NCBI GenBank assembly: GCA_001596155.1
Contig: CP014771.1
Coordinates: forward strand, 2,294,001 to 2,358,000
Reading direction: 5' to 3'
DNA from: Hymenobacter psoromatis
Lineage (GTDB): Bacteria > Bacteroidota > Bacteroidia > Cytophagales > Hymenobacteraceae
DNA: 64,000 nt
The translations under genes were made by a program, and so were the position numbers. The stretch's first letter is position 1. Every line of letters starts with the position of its first letter. Below are positions 9,054-17,646 of the stretch, piece by piece. The notes beneath the pieces are model-generated. The model was not told the DNA's origin and searched no databases. It worked only from the letters and a program-made list of their open reading frames with translations.

Positions 9054-12000
9054 ATGTTAAAAACTGACCGCAGGCCTAACCTTACCCGCTTAAAGCGGGC
9101 GTTTGTAACCAGCACACGAACCTGCTTGGCACTTGCAGCAGCCGGCCTTCAATTCGGGGTAGCCCAAGCCCAAACTGTGAATTATGCTGCCCCCATTGTG
9201 ATAACCAAGGGCGGGACGTACACGGGCGCTTACCGCAGCGAGGCCTCGGGCACGGCGTGCGTGCGGGTCAACACGAGCGAGGCGGTGGTGCTCGAGGGCT
9301 GCACCCTCACGGGCCCCGGCAACCTGATTGAAGCCGGCGAAGGAGCTGACCTGACCGTGCGCAACTGCCGCGGCCAGGGCTTGGCCCCCACCGTGGACAA
9401 CCAGGCCCCCGGCCACTTCCTCGACGTGTACCGGCCGCAGCATCTGGTGGTGGAACACAACTACCTGGCCCAAACCGGTGGCCTCGTCATCAACCGCTGG
9501 AGCGGCCAGCCGGGCCAGGCCCTGATGGTGCGCTACAACCAGGCGCGCAACCTGGACGGCCGCTGGCGCAACGGCGGCGGCACCCACTGCAGCTTCTTGA
9601 TTTTGAACACGGTCCAGCACGTAGCCGGGGTGGAAATTGCCTACAACGAGGTCCTTAACACCCCTGACCAGAGCCTGGTCGAGGACAACATCAACCTCTT
9701 CAATTCGTCGGGCACGCCCGCCAGCCCGCTGCACGTGCACGACAACTTCGTGCGCGGCGCCTATCCGATACCCGCCGTTGCGGGCGGTTTTACGGGCAGC
9801 GGCATGACCACCGACGGTGACGCCACGACGCCCAACGAGGCCACGGCCTACGTGGAGGCCGACCACAACCAGTTTGTGAGCACCGGCAACGCGGCCATGA
9901 ACATCGCCGCCGGCCACGATGTGTACTACCACGACAACCGCATCGTGAGCAGCGGCTACCTGGCCGACGGCCGGCAGTTTTACGGCGGCTACGTAGGCAT
10001 GGGCGTGTTCAACTTTTACAAGCAACCTGATGGCGTATTTGGCAACAACCGGGTGGCGAACAATACGGTGGGCTTTGTGCGCTGGGGCGGCCACGACCCC
10101 TACCCCGACCGCCAGGACGAGGCCCCCGACGCCTGCGCCCCCTGCGCCGGCACCGTGCACCTGCCAAACCCCGTGACGCTCGCCACCGAAGACAACGAAT
10201 GGCTACTCTGGCAACAAAAACTTCAGCAGAATGGCCTCGCCGTAGGCCCGGCCGGGGCTCCGGCCCCCACGCCAGTGGCACCAGCCATACCCTCAGCTCC
10301 GGTGGTGGCCCTGGGCGCGATAGCCAACCCCGGTTTTGAAGCTGACGGCGCAGAAACCGGGACGCCCGCGGGCTGGCAGAAAACGCTAGGCTCCGGCACC
10401 AACGACCACGCCAGCTACACCGAAGCTTACGGTGGGCCCCACTCGGGCACGTACCACGGTACGCACTACCGCCCCGAAGCTTATGAGGTGTATACCTACC
10501 AGGTGGTGACGGGCCTGGCCAACGGCACCTACGCCCTCAGCGCCTGGGTGAAGAGCAGCGGCGGCCAGAACACGACGCAACTTCAGGCCCAAAACTACGG
10601 CGGCGCAGCGCTCGCCTCGGCCATTGGTGCTTCGCCCGGCACGTGGGTGCAGGTAGCTATTCAGAACATCAGCGTCACCAACGGCCAGTGCGAAATCGGC
10701 GTTTATTCGAAAGCCAACGCGAGCAACTGGCTGTATTTTGATGACTTTACGCTGGTGCCAACGGCGGCTAATGCGCCGCCGACCGTGAGCCTAACGGCCT
10801 CGCCAACGACCCTTACCCTGGGCCAGGCCGCGACCCTGAGCGCCACGGCCGCCGATGCTGACGGCACGGTAGCCAAGGTGGAGTTTTTCAACGGCACTAC
10901 CAAGCTGGGCGAAGCTACCACTACCCCCTTCCAGCTGAGCTGGACGCCTACGGCCACCGGTGTCTATGCCCTCACGGCCGTGGCCACCGACAACGCCGGG
11001 GCCAGCACCACCTCGGCCGCCACGAGCCTGACGGTGAGTGCCGTGCCAGCTGCCTCCACCGCGCTGGTGGCGACGGGTAGTAACCTGGTTGTGAACCCCG
11101 GCTTTGAGGCCGATGGCGCGCCCACCACTACCCCGGCCGCCTGGCAAACCGTGGCCGGACCGGGTGCATCAGACCACGCCAGCTACACCGAAACGTACGC
11201 GGGCGCCCACTCGGGCACGTACCACGGCACGCACTACCAGCCCACGGACTACGAGGTCTATACTTACCAGACTATCAACAACATCCCCAACGGCACCTAC
11301 CGCCTGCGGGCCTGGGTGCGCAGCAGCGGCGGACAGCTTACGGCCCAGATGCAGGTCAAAAACTACGGGGGCGCGCAGCTGGTTACAACCATCGGTGCCA
11401 CTGGCAGCGCCTGGGTGCAGGTCGAGATTGCCAACATCAGCGTGACGAGCGGCACGGCCGAAATCGGCTTTTACTCCCAGGCCTATGCTGGCCAGTGGAT
11501 TTACTTTGACGACGTGGAGCTGGTGGCCCAACCCGCTGCGGCGGCCGTTGTCGTCAGCACCAGCACCAATACGGTGCTGAACGCCAGCTTCGACGACGAC
11601 CAAGCCGCCGTGCAAAAGCCCAGCCAGTGGACTACCCAAACCTGGGGCAGCACCCAAGCCTACGCCAGCTACACCGAAAGCTACGGGGGTGCCCACTCGG
11701 GCACGTACCACGGCACGCACTACCGCCCCGAAGCTTATGAGGTGTATACCTACCAGGTGGTGACGGGCCTGGCCAACGGTACCTACACCCTCAGCGCCTG
11801 GGTCAGGAGTAGCGGCGGCCAGAACACGGCCCGTATGCAAGCCCAGAACTACGGCGGCAGCCTGCGCACTCTTGATGCCCCCGCCACTCCCGACGGCCAA
11901 TGGGTGCAGGTGACTATCCCCAACATTGCCGTGACCAATGGCCAGTGCGAAATTGGCTTTTACTCCAATGCTTCTGGTGGGCAGTGGCTGTATTACGATG

Positions 12001-12338
12001 ATGTGGCGCTGACGCAGCAGCTTACCGCCACGGCGGCTGGCGCGCTCAGCGCGCTGGTTGACCCGGCTGCTCTGGCAGCGGCCATCCCTACCCCCTCGCT
12101 GTTCCCCAACCCCGCCGATACGCAGGTGACCGTGGGCCTTGCTTTGCCAAGCAGCCAATCCGTGACCTTCACGCTACTCGACATGCAGGGCACGCAGCTG
12201 GCTCAGTATCAGCGCGACGCCGCGGCCGGCGACAATCAGTTAAGCCTCGACACCAGCACTGTTCCAAGCGGCCTCTACAACCTGCGGGTAACCAGCAATC
12301 AGCCTACCCTGCTGCTGCACCTCGAAGTGCGGCACTAA
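9054..12338 (+). CDS. T9SS-secreted parallel beta-helix protein with three carbohydrate-binding-like modules
   Basis: 1094 residues from the ATG at 9054, which precedes a good signal peptide ending GVAQAQ; the frame is open further upstream but adds an unlikely leader. Order: beta-helix (about 50-390, almost identical to the gene at 3813), linker, jelly-roll-like module 1 (about 424-570), Ig-like module starting PPTVSLTASPTTLTLG (573-662), module 2 (678-826), module 3 (840-989), and a type IX C-terminal sorting domain (about 1014-1094) with LFPNPADTQVTV and SGLYNLRVTS. Each binding-like module has ASYTE, HSGTYHGTHY and a final YFDD or YYDD. Family knowledge: such sorting domains send proteins through the T9SS to the cell surface. 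Inference: surface processing or anchoring of the exopolysaccharide. Confidence 0.85.
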   Translation: MLKTDRRPNLTRLKRAFVTSTRTCLALAAAGLQFGVAQAQTVNYAAPIVITKGGTYTGAYRSEASGTACVRVNTSEAVVLEGCTLTGPGNLIEAGEGADLTVRNCRGQGLAPTVDNQAPGHFLDVYRPQHLVVEHNYLAQTGGLVINRWSGQPGQALMVRYNQARNLDGRWRNGGGTHCSFLILNTVQHVAGVEIAYNEVLNTPDQSLVEDNINLFNSSGTPASPLHVHDNFVRGAYPIPAVAGGFTGSGMTTDGDATTPNEATAYVEADHNQFVSTGNAAMNIAAGHDVYYHDNRIVSSGYLADGRQFYGGYVGMGVFNFYKQPDGVFGNNRVANNTVGFVRWGGHDPYPDRQDEAPDACAPCAGTVHLPNPVTLATEDNEWLLWQQKLQQNGLAVGPAGAPAPTPVAPAIPSAPVVALGAIANPGFEADGAETGTPAGWQKTLGSGTNDHASYTEAYGGPHSGTYHGTHYRPEAYEVYTYQVVTGLANGTYALSAWVKSSGGQNTTQLQAQNYGGAALASAIGASPGTWVQVAIQNISVTNGQCEIGVYSKANASNWLYFDDFTLVPTAANAPPTVSLTASPTTLTLGQAATLSATAADADGTVAKVEFFNGTTKLGEATTTPFQLSWTPTATGVYALTAVATDNAGASTTSAATSLTVSAVPAASTALVATGSNLVVNPGFEADGAPTTTPAAWQTVAGPGASDHASYTETYAGAHSGTYHGTHYQPTDYEVYTYQTINNIPNGTYRLRAWVRSSGGQLTAQMQVKNYGGAQLVTTIGATGSAWVQVEIANISVTSGTAEIGFYSQAYAGQWIYFDDVELVAQPAAAAVVVSTSTNTVLNASFDDDQAAVQKPSQWTTQTWGSTQAYASYTESYGGAHSGTYHGTHYRPEAYEVYTYQVVTGLANGTYTLSAWVRSSGGQNTARMQAQNYGGSLRTLDAPATPDGQWVQVTIPNIAVTNGQCEIGFYSNASGGQWLYYDDVALTQQLTATAAGALSALVDPAALAAAIPTPSLFPNPADTQVTVGLALPSSQSVTFTLLDMQGTQLAQYQRDAAAGDNQLSLDTSTVPSGLYNLRVTSNQPTLLLHLEVRH

Positions 12339-12359
12339 GCAACGGCCCCGATTCGCATA

Positions 12360-12402
12360 CCAAAACAGCCGCCCGGAGCATTGCTTCGGGCGGCTGTTTT
12401 GG
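12360..12402 (+). terminator. Rho-independent terminator after the T9SS beta-helix gene
   Basis: Perfect 16-bp stem (CCAAAACAGCCGCCCG paired with its complement) with an 11-base loop and a TTTT run on each side. It may also stop leftward transcripts. Confidence 0.8.
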
Positions 12403-12429
12403 TAGTACTACGTCCTGCTGTTACGCCAG

Positions 12430-12524
12430 GGGGAGTAGCGCGAACTTTGTAGTTCGCGTCCCCGCGCCGTTAAAGCCAGTAGAACGGCGCGGGGACGCGA
12501 ACTACAAAGTTCGCGCTACTCCCC
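12430..12524. repeat. Perfect long inverted repeat (42-bp arms)
   Basis: Arms at 12430-12471 and 12483-12524 are perfectly complementary, separated by 11 bases. The arms begin GGGGAGTAGCGCGAACTTTG. A second outer dyad, TGTTACGCC and GGCGTAACA, flanks it. It lies between convergent genes and is one of the intergenic palindromes of this window. Confidence 0.9.
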
Positions 12525-12559
12525 GTTACTATATCGAACAAGATAGGGCGTAACAGCAG

Positions 12560-13312
12560 TTACGTCCGTGCCAGCGTCTGGCGGAGCATCAGGTAAAGAA
12601 ACCGCGAATTGGTGAGCAGGTAGCGCCGCCACAGGCGGCGCGGCTCCAGGTAGAGGCGGTAGGCCCACTCCAGCCACAGCCGGCGCGCCCACACCGGCAG
12701 GCGCTGCTCCAGGCCCGCGTAGGTCAAAAATGCCTGCCCTACCCCTAGCATACAGGCTTTTATTTGCCCCCGGTGCGCGGCCATCCACTTTTCCTGCCGC
12801 GGGCAGCCCAGGGCCACGAACAGCAGGTCGGGGTCGGCGGCGTTGATGGCCGCCATGTGTTCGGCCTCTTCGGCGGGGGTAAGGGGCCGGAAGGGCGGCG
12901 CGCAGGTGCCCCCAATGCGCAGGGCCGGCAGTTCGCGCCGCGCCCGGTCCACTATGGCCCGCAGCACGTCGTCGGTGGTGCCGTAGAAATAAACCGATTG
13001 CCCGCGCTTGGCTGCTTCGGCAAGCAGCGCGGGCAGCAGGTCCATGCCGGGCACGCGCTCTTGACGACGGCCACTGCGCCAGCCCGCGATGCTGGCCACG
13101 GGGCCGCCGTCGGGGGTTACGAGGTTGGCCTCGGCCAGCACCTGCCGGAAGCTGGCGTCGCGGTGAGCTTCGACCAGCATGTGCACATTGGCGCAGCACA
13201 CGTAGGCCGAGGAGCGCGCCGCACCGAGCTGTAAAATGGTATCTACAAACTCGTTGAACGGGCCAATGGTAATCGGTGAATCAAGAACCAGCTGCTTCGA
13301 CAACATAGGCAA
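12560..13312 (-). CDS. WecG/TagA/CpsF family glycosyltransferase
   Basis: A protein of 250 residues, about the usual length of the family. The motifs are CCANVHMLVEAHRD, TPDGGPVASIAGW (the Asp of the active site), YFYGTTDDVL, and LGCPRQEKWMAAHRG, which corresponds to the GxPxQE signature. The C-terminal Arg-rich helix region (WARRLWLEWAYRLYLEPRR) fits membrane-surface association. Family knowledge: transfer of ManNAc, ManNAcA or a related sugar to the undecaprenyl-diphosphate-linked first sugar. The gene follows the priming transferase by 29 bp in the same direction, so the two may perform the first two steps of the repeat unit (inference). The ATG at 13306 is an alternative start. Confidence 0.9.
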   Translation of the reverse strand: MPMLSKQLVLDSPITIGPFNEFVDTILQLGAARSSAYVCCANVHMLVEAHRDASFRQVLAEANLVTPDGGPVASIAGWRSGRRQERVPGMDLLPALLAEAAKRGQSVYFYGTTDDVLRAIVDRARRELPALRIGGTCAPPFRPLTPAEEAEHMAAINAADPDLLFVALGCPRQEKWMAAHRGQIKACMLGVGQAFLTYAGLEQRLPVWARRLWLEWAYRLYLEPRRLWRRYLLTNSRFLYLMLRQTLART

Positions 13313-13341
13313 TAAGGGCTAGCGGTGGCAGGCACCACAAG

Positions 13342-14739
13342 TCAATACGCATTCTTTTCGCCCCCAATCATGTTTTTCACCGTCTTGATGATGATTTGCA
13401 CGTCGAGGAGCAGGGACCAGTTTTCCACGTATTTCAGGTCATATTCCACGCGCTTTTCCATCGCGCCCGAGGCCCTGGTTTCGCCCCTGAAGCCGTTGAC
13501 CTGCGCGTAGCCCGTGATGCCGGGCGTCACGGTGTGGCGGTGCGCGTAGGTGTTCATGCGCTTGGAATATTCTTCCAGCTGCGACAGCATATTGGGCCGC
13601 GGCCCTACCACCGACATCTGGCCCATCCAGACGTTGAAAAACTGCGGCAGCTCATCGAGGCTGGAGGCCCGCAAAAAGCGGCCAACGCGCGTCACGCGGG
13701 CATCGCCTTTAGTGGCTTGCAGCTCGGTGCCGCCCAGGTCGGTGCGCATGGTGCGCAGCTTGTAGCACGGAAACAGCTTGTTGTGCTTGCCGGGCCGCAT
13801 CTGCTTGAAAAACACCGGCCCCGGCGAGTCGAGCTTGATAATCAGCGCCAGTATCGGCATGATAAGGGGGAAGATTCCGACGATGACCAGGCCCGAGAAA
13901 GCCAGGTCGAATGCCCGCTTCGAAAGCTGGTTGGCCCGCGACCCCAGCGGGTGGCGGCGCACCGTTAGGATGGGGCCGTAGTCGTGATACTGAATATTGA
14001 CGTTTTTGCGCAGCGTGCCTTCGAAATCGGGCACGATGCGAAACGTGATAAAATTATCGTCCGCGAAGCTGGACATTTCCTGAATCAGCTCGCTCTGGTT
14101 GAACGGCAGGGCGAAGTAAATCTCATCTACCTGGTTGTTTTTACAAAACTCCCGCAGGTCGGCGAGGCCGCCCAGCACCATATTCCGCACTTCATTCGGG
14201 GCCGGTTCGTCGGTGAAAAATCCCAGGCACACGTTATTTATCGAGTCGTGCACCGACAGGAACCGGTAGAGGTCAACGCCGCTGCGGCTGGCCCCCACTA
14301 TTACGAGCTGGTTGGACGGGTGCGCCCAGCGATAGCGGTAGGTGCGATGCAAAAAAGCTAGCACCAGGCGTCCGCCCACCACGCCTACCCCCGCCATGCC
14401 ATAGAGCAGGCCCAGGTAGCGCATCGGCATCAGATGCACCTGCAAGAGCACGATGCCGGCCGTGAGCGCCACGGCGTGCAGCACGAACGTCCGTACCAGC
14501 GCCCAGAATTTCTCCACGTAGGTGTTCAGGCGCTCGCCGGGTTCAGGATTGGCAAACTGCCCGGCCAAAATCCACCACAGCAACGCAAAAATGGCAAAGA
14601 AAACGGGGTAGTTACCCCCAAATTGCCAATCATCCCGCTGGTAATAGCATACCAGCCTGAAAGCTCCCAAAATCATCAGAATATCTACTATCAATAGCAC
14701 AAACTGATTGAGATAGACCCGTTGTTTGTAAAGTACCAT
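13342..14739 (-). CDS. Undecaprenyl-phosphate glycosyl-1-phosphate transferase (priming enzyme)
   Basis: A protein of 465 residues. Four N-terminal membrane segments (for example FVLLIVDILMILGAF and FAIFALLWWILAG) precede a cytoplasmic Rossmann-like part (LVIVGASRSGVDLY) and one more membrane helix (LVIVGIFPLIMPILALII). The catalytic sugar-transferase domain has SPGPVFFKQMRPG, YKLRTM, DELPQFFNVWMGQMSVVGPR and VTPGITGYAQVNG. This is the complete WcaJ/WbaP-like architecture. Family knowledge: it puts the first sugar-1-phosphate onto undecaprenyl phosphate. It is the first gene of a leftward pair with the WecG-type enzyme and marks the locus as a lipid-linked exopolysaccharide pathway. Confidence 0.93.
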   Translation of the reverse strand: MVLYKQRVYLNQFVLLIVDILMILGAFRLVCYYQRDDWQFGGNYPVFFAIFALLWWILAGQFANPEPGERLNTYVEKFWALVRTFVLHAVALTAGIVLLQVHLMPMRYLGLLYGMAGVGVVGGRLVLAFLHRTYRYRWAHPSNQLVIVGASRSGVDLYRFLSVHDSINNVCLGFFTDEPAPNEVRNMVLGGLADLREFCKNNQVDEIYFALPFNQSELIQEMSSFADDNFITFRIVPDFEGTLRKNVNIQYHDYGPILTVRRHPLGSRANQLSKRAFDLAFSGLVIVGIFPLIMPILALIIKLDSPGPVFFKQMRPGKHNKLFPCYKLRTMRTDLGGTELQATKGDARVTRVGRFLRASSLDELPQFFNVWMGQMSVVGPRPNMLSQLEEYSKRMNTYAHRHTVTPGITGYAQVNGFRGETRASGAMEKRVEYDLKYVENWSLLLDVQIIIKTVKNMIGGEKNAY

Positions 14740-15241
14740 ATTGATAGTAGATTAACGCCTTTCCTGCTACCGACTCTCAGCTTGTCAGCGAGGTAGCTTT
14801 TGCTTAAAATCGACTTAAGATACGATTACTACTAAGGCCGTGGACTTATGAACTTGGGTTAATTTGCTATTTAATTGAAATATCATAAGAAATCAGTGAC
14901 TAACGGCCTAAAAACACCGAATAATCAAATTTTTTGCGAATGGCAAAAGCTCAGGCCTGCTTAAGAATCTATCCAGAAGCTGCCTTTTGCTCATTTTTAT
15001 TGAATAACCAGCTAACAGTGAGCATACTGCGGCAGATTATTACGCCTGTTTTATGGCACGTGGGTGTCAATCAAGGACTTTTTCGAAGCCTCTATTAATT
15101 AATAGTTAAATCTAACTTTTAGGCATTGAATTCTGGCCTCTACCTAGTAATAGGTAGGGCCTTTTGCTCTCTTACGGCTGAGCTTATCTTACTAGATAAC
15201 GTCGGCGGGATATTACTATTTTTTCGCGCAGCATTCAGAAG
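14740..15241. other. AT-rich intergenic region of about 500 bp
   Basis: No coding frame with family-like features was found. It lies upstream of the priming transferase (leftward) and downstream of the small lipoprotein gene (leftward), so it should carry the promoter of the exopolysaccharide pair. No exact TAnnTTTG box was found on the minus strand. A terminator-like hairpin lies at 15135-15165. Confidence 0.5.
15135..15165 (+). terminator. Terminator-like hairpin without an assigned gene
   Basis: GGCCTCTACCT pairs with AGGTAGGGCC (one bulged T) and is followed by TTTTGCTCTCTT. No rightward gene ends here. It could end a small RNA or be chance. Confidence 0.3.
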
Positions 15242-15658
15242 CTATAAAGAAGTTTGGCGCAGCTTCAACGTTCCCTCTTGGTGGGCCAGCAATTGCAGCT
15301 CGTAGTCGGGCTCGGCGGGCTCTATTTCGGGCAGGTGAATGCGCAGGCGGCCGGTGCCGGTTTCGGTCCAGGTGCCTTCCTGGGCCAGCAGGCCGCCGCC
15401 GGGGGCCACGTCGTAGCGCACAAAGCGGCCGGCCGGCCCCAGCCGGAAACCCGGCCGCCCACCCGGCCGGTATTGAAAGCGGTAGGTGTTGCGGCGGTAG
15501 GTGAGCGTGTCGGCGCGGCTGGCCTCGGGCACCAGCAGCCAGGTGCCGCGCAGGGCGGCCAGCTGACCCTTGGGCAGCTCGGCCACGTGGGGGTCGGAGT
15601 GGCAGGCGGCGAGCAGCAGGCACGGACCAAGCAGCCGCAGGGCAGGAAGAGAAGTCAT
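15242..15658 (-). CDS. Small lipoprotein of unknown function
   Basis: 138 residues from the ATG at 15658. This start puts a short hydrophobic segment and the lipobox LLLAAC right at the N-terminus; an upstream ATG at 15697 would add a leader. The mature part is soluble and begins with an exposed Cys followed by HSDPHVAELPKGQLAALRGT. The layout (LRGTWLLVP, then alternating strands YRFQYRPG, GFRLGPAG, RFVRYDVA, GTWTETGTG, LRIHLPE) suggests a small beta-barrel or lipocalin-like fold, which is only a guess from the strand pattern. Probably outer-membrane anchored. It is divergent from polX and no functional partner is evident. Confidence 0.6.
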   Translation of the reverse strand: MTSLPALRLLGPCLLLAACHSDPHVAELPKGQLAALRGTWLLVPEASRADTLTYRRNTYRFQYRPGGRPGFRLGPAGRFVRYDVAPGGGLLAQEGTWTETGTGRLRIHLPEIEPAEPDYELQLLAHQEGTLKLRQTSL

Positions 15659-15707
15659 AGCGAGAGCTAGTACGCGAAAATACCGGCGACTGCCCACCGG
15701 GCGGGCG

Positions 15708-15715
15708 TACTTTTG
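15708..15715 (+). promoter_or_regulatory. Putative -7 box upstream of polX
   Basis: TACTTTTG matches TAnnTTTG exactly. No good -33 element is visible. It would give a leader of about 90 bases that contains the inverted repeat at 15725-15809. Confidence 0.3.
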
Positions 15716-15724
15716 GGTTACTAT

Positions 15725-15809
15725 CTAGTAAGTTCCTGGTTTCTGGTTCCTAGTTTCCAGTTGACGTTCGAACCAAGAACCAGGAACTTGAAACCAGGAA
15801 CTAGAAACA
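15725..15809. repeat. Imperfect inverted repeat built from TTCCTGGTTTC-type units
   Basis: The left part holds repeated units GTTCCTGGTTTCTGGTTCCT. The right part holds the complementary AACCAGGAACTTGAAACCAG. The arms are imperfect and also repetitive within themselves. The element lies directly before the polX start codon. Confidence 0.7.
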
Positions 15810-15814
15810 AAGAA

Positions 15815-17536
15815 ATGGACAATCGCGCCCTCATCAAAGCCTTTAAGCTCACGGCCCAGCTGCTGGAGCTGCACGACGAAAATGCCTTCAAAATCAGGGC
15901 CTACGAGGGCACCGCTACGGCCCTGGAGCAACTGGAGTTTCCGGTGGCTGAGGTGGAGCGCCCCGGCCTGCCCGACCGCACCGGCCTGAGCAAAACCCAG
16001 GCCGCCAAAGTAGCCGAGCTGCTCGATACCGGCACCTTTGAGGAGCTGCAGCGGCTGCTCGACGCTACCCCCCCCGGCGTGGTCGAGCTACTGAAAATCA
16101 AGGGCATCGGCCCCAAAAAGGTGCGGGCCCTGTGGCGCGACGCGGGCATTGAAGACCCCGAGCAGCTGCGCGAAGCTGCCGAGGCCGGCACCGTGGCCAA
16201 GCTCAAGGGTTTCGGGGCCAAAACCCAGGAAAGCATTCTGGCCGCGCTGGCCTTCACGGACCAGAGCGCGGGCAAGCTGCTGTTTTCACAGGCCGAGCAG
16301 CTGGCGAATGACCTGACGGCACGCTTGCGCCAGGTGCCGGGGGTAGGCGCGGTGGCCGCCGCCGGCGAGGTGCGCCGCGCCCTCGAAATCGTGGAAACGG
16401 TCGAAATTCTGGTGGCCGCCGCCGACCCCGCGCCCCTGCACGCGCTGCTCAATGCCGCGCCCGGCCTGCGCGCCGATGCCCGCCGCTCCGGGCCCTGGGC
16501 CTGGCGCGGCACGGCCGCCGACTCGGGGGTAGGCGTGGCGGTGCGGGTAGTGGCCGCGGAAGATTTTGTGAATCAGCTCTTTGTGGCCACGGGCAACGAG
16601 GCGCACCTCGGCGCGGCGCTGCCCCAGGCCGGCCCCAGCCAGCCCGCTACCCTGCGCCAGTGGGCCAAGCGCGAGCTATTCGCCAGCGAAGAGGCATTAT
16701 ATGAGAAGGCCGGCCTGCAATACGTGGTGCCCGAGCTGCGCGAGGGCCTCGGCGAAATCGAGCTGGCCGCCGAGCGCAAAATTCCGCGCCTGCTGAAAGA
16801 TATCGACCTGCGCGGCTCGCTGCACAACCACAGCACTTACTCCGACGGCAGCCACTCGTTGCGCCAGATGGCTACGTTTCTGCGCGACGCGGGCTACGAG
16901 TATCTCGGCATCTGCGACCACTCGCAGGCGGCGCACTACGCCCAGGGCCTCAGCCCCGAGCGCGTGCGCCAGCAGCAGCGCGAGATTGACGAGCTGAACG
17001 CTGAACTGGCTCCGTTCCGCATTTTTAAGGGCATTGAGGCGGATATTCTGGGCGATGGCAGTCTGGATTATGACGCGGAGCTGCGCGATACGTTCGACTT
17101 TATCGTGGCAAGCATCCACTCCAATTTGAAGATGGACGAGCAGCGCGCCACCGAGCGCCTGCTGGCCGCCATTGCCAACCCGCACTGCACCATGCTGGGC
17201 CACCCCACCGGCCGCCTGCTGCTGCGCCGCGCCGGCTACCCCATTGATTTCAAGGCGGTTATTGATGCCTGCGCCGAGCACCAGGTGATTATTGAAATCA
17301 ACGCCAACCCCTGGCGGCTCGACCTCGACTGGCGCTGGGTGCGCTACGCCCTAGCCCAGGGCGTGCGGCTCAGCATCAACCCCGACGCCCACCATACCGC
17401 CGGCTACGCCGACATGCGCTACGGCGTGCTGGCCGGTCGCAAGGGCATGCTAACCAAGGAGATGACGTTTAATACGAAGTCGGTGGAGGAAGCGGCGGCG
17501 TATTTTGAGGCGCGGAAAGCGAAGTTCAAAAAGTAA
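15815..17536 (+). CDS. polX: PolX-like protein: HhH and PHP domains, degenerate polymerase X site
   Basis: 573 residues from the ATG at 15815, close to the usual PolX length. Order: N-terminal helical 8-kDa-like domain (MDNRALIKAFKLTAQLLELH), helix-hairpin-helix segments (LLKIKGIGPKKVRALW, KLKGFGAKTQESIL), polymerase X-like core, then a PHP domain from about residue 336. The PHP metal motifs are present: LHNHSTYSDGSH, CDHSQ, GIEADI, ASIHSN, GHPTGR and NPDAHH. In the polymerase core the usual GS-RR and Asp-x-Asp signature reads GEVRRALEIVETVEILV (about residues 183-199), so the metal-binding aspartates are missing. Inference: a nuclease or phosphoesterase rather than an active polymerase. A long inverted repeat starts right after its stop. 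Confidence 0.85.
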   Translation: MDNRALIKAFKLTAQLLELHDENAFKIRAYEGTATALEQLEFPVAEVERPGLPDRTGLSKTQAAKVAELLDTGTFEELQRLLDATPPGVVELLKIKGIGPKKVRALWRDAGIEDPEQLREAAEAGTVAKLKGFGAKTQESILAALAFTDQSAGKLLFSQAEQLANDLTARLRQVPGVGAVAAAGEVRRALEIVETVEILVAAADPAPLHALLNAAPGLRADARRSGPWAWRGTAADSGVGVAVRVVAAEDFVNQLFVATGNEAHLGAALPQAGPSQPATLRQWAKRELFASEEALYEKAGLQYVVPELREGLGEIELAAERKIPRLLKDIDLRGSLHNHSTYSDGSHSLRQMATFLRDAGYEYLGICDHSQAAHYAQGLSPERVRQQQREIDELNAELAPFRIFKGIEADILGDGSLDYDAELRDTFDFIVASIHSNLKMDEQRATERLLAAIANPHCTMLGHPTGRLLLRRAGYPIDFKAVIDACAEHQVIIEINANPWRLDLDWRWVRYALAQGVRLSINPDAHHTAGYADMRYGVLAGRKGMLTKEMTFNTKSVEEAAAYFEARKAKFKK

Positions 17537-17634
17537 CGTCTGTCATTGCGAGCGCAGCGCGGCAATCGCCCCGGAATGATACCCGTACGACTCGTTCCGG
17601 GGCGATTGCCGCGCTGCGCTCGCAATGACAGACG
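17537..17634. repeat. Perfect long inverted repeat (40-bp arms), TCATTGCGAGC family
   Basis: Arms 17537-17576 and 17595-17634 are perfectly complementary with an 18-base loop. The arm starts CGTCTGTCATTGCGAGC. It begins directly behind the polX stop codon. The same outer sequence GTCTGTCATTGCGAGC recurs at 58521. Confidence 0.92.
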
Positions 17635-17646
17635 GTTTCCTATGCT

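Noticed and set aside
9090..10160. Long open frame on the minus strand (356 codons) opposite the T9SS beta-helix gene; a similar one at 3861-4685
   Set aside because: Its sequence is low-complexity Val/Ala/His/Gly typical of antisense frames in GC-rich genes. The plus strand carries a coherent signal peptide, domains and sorting signal.
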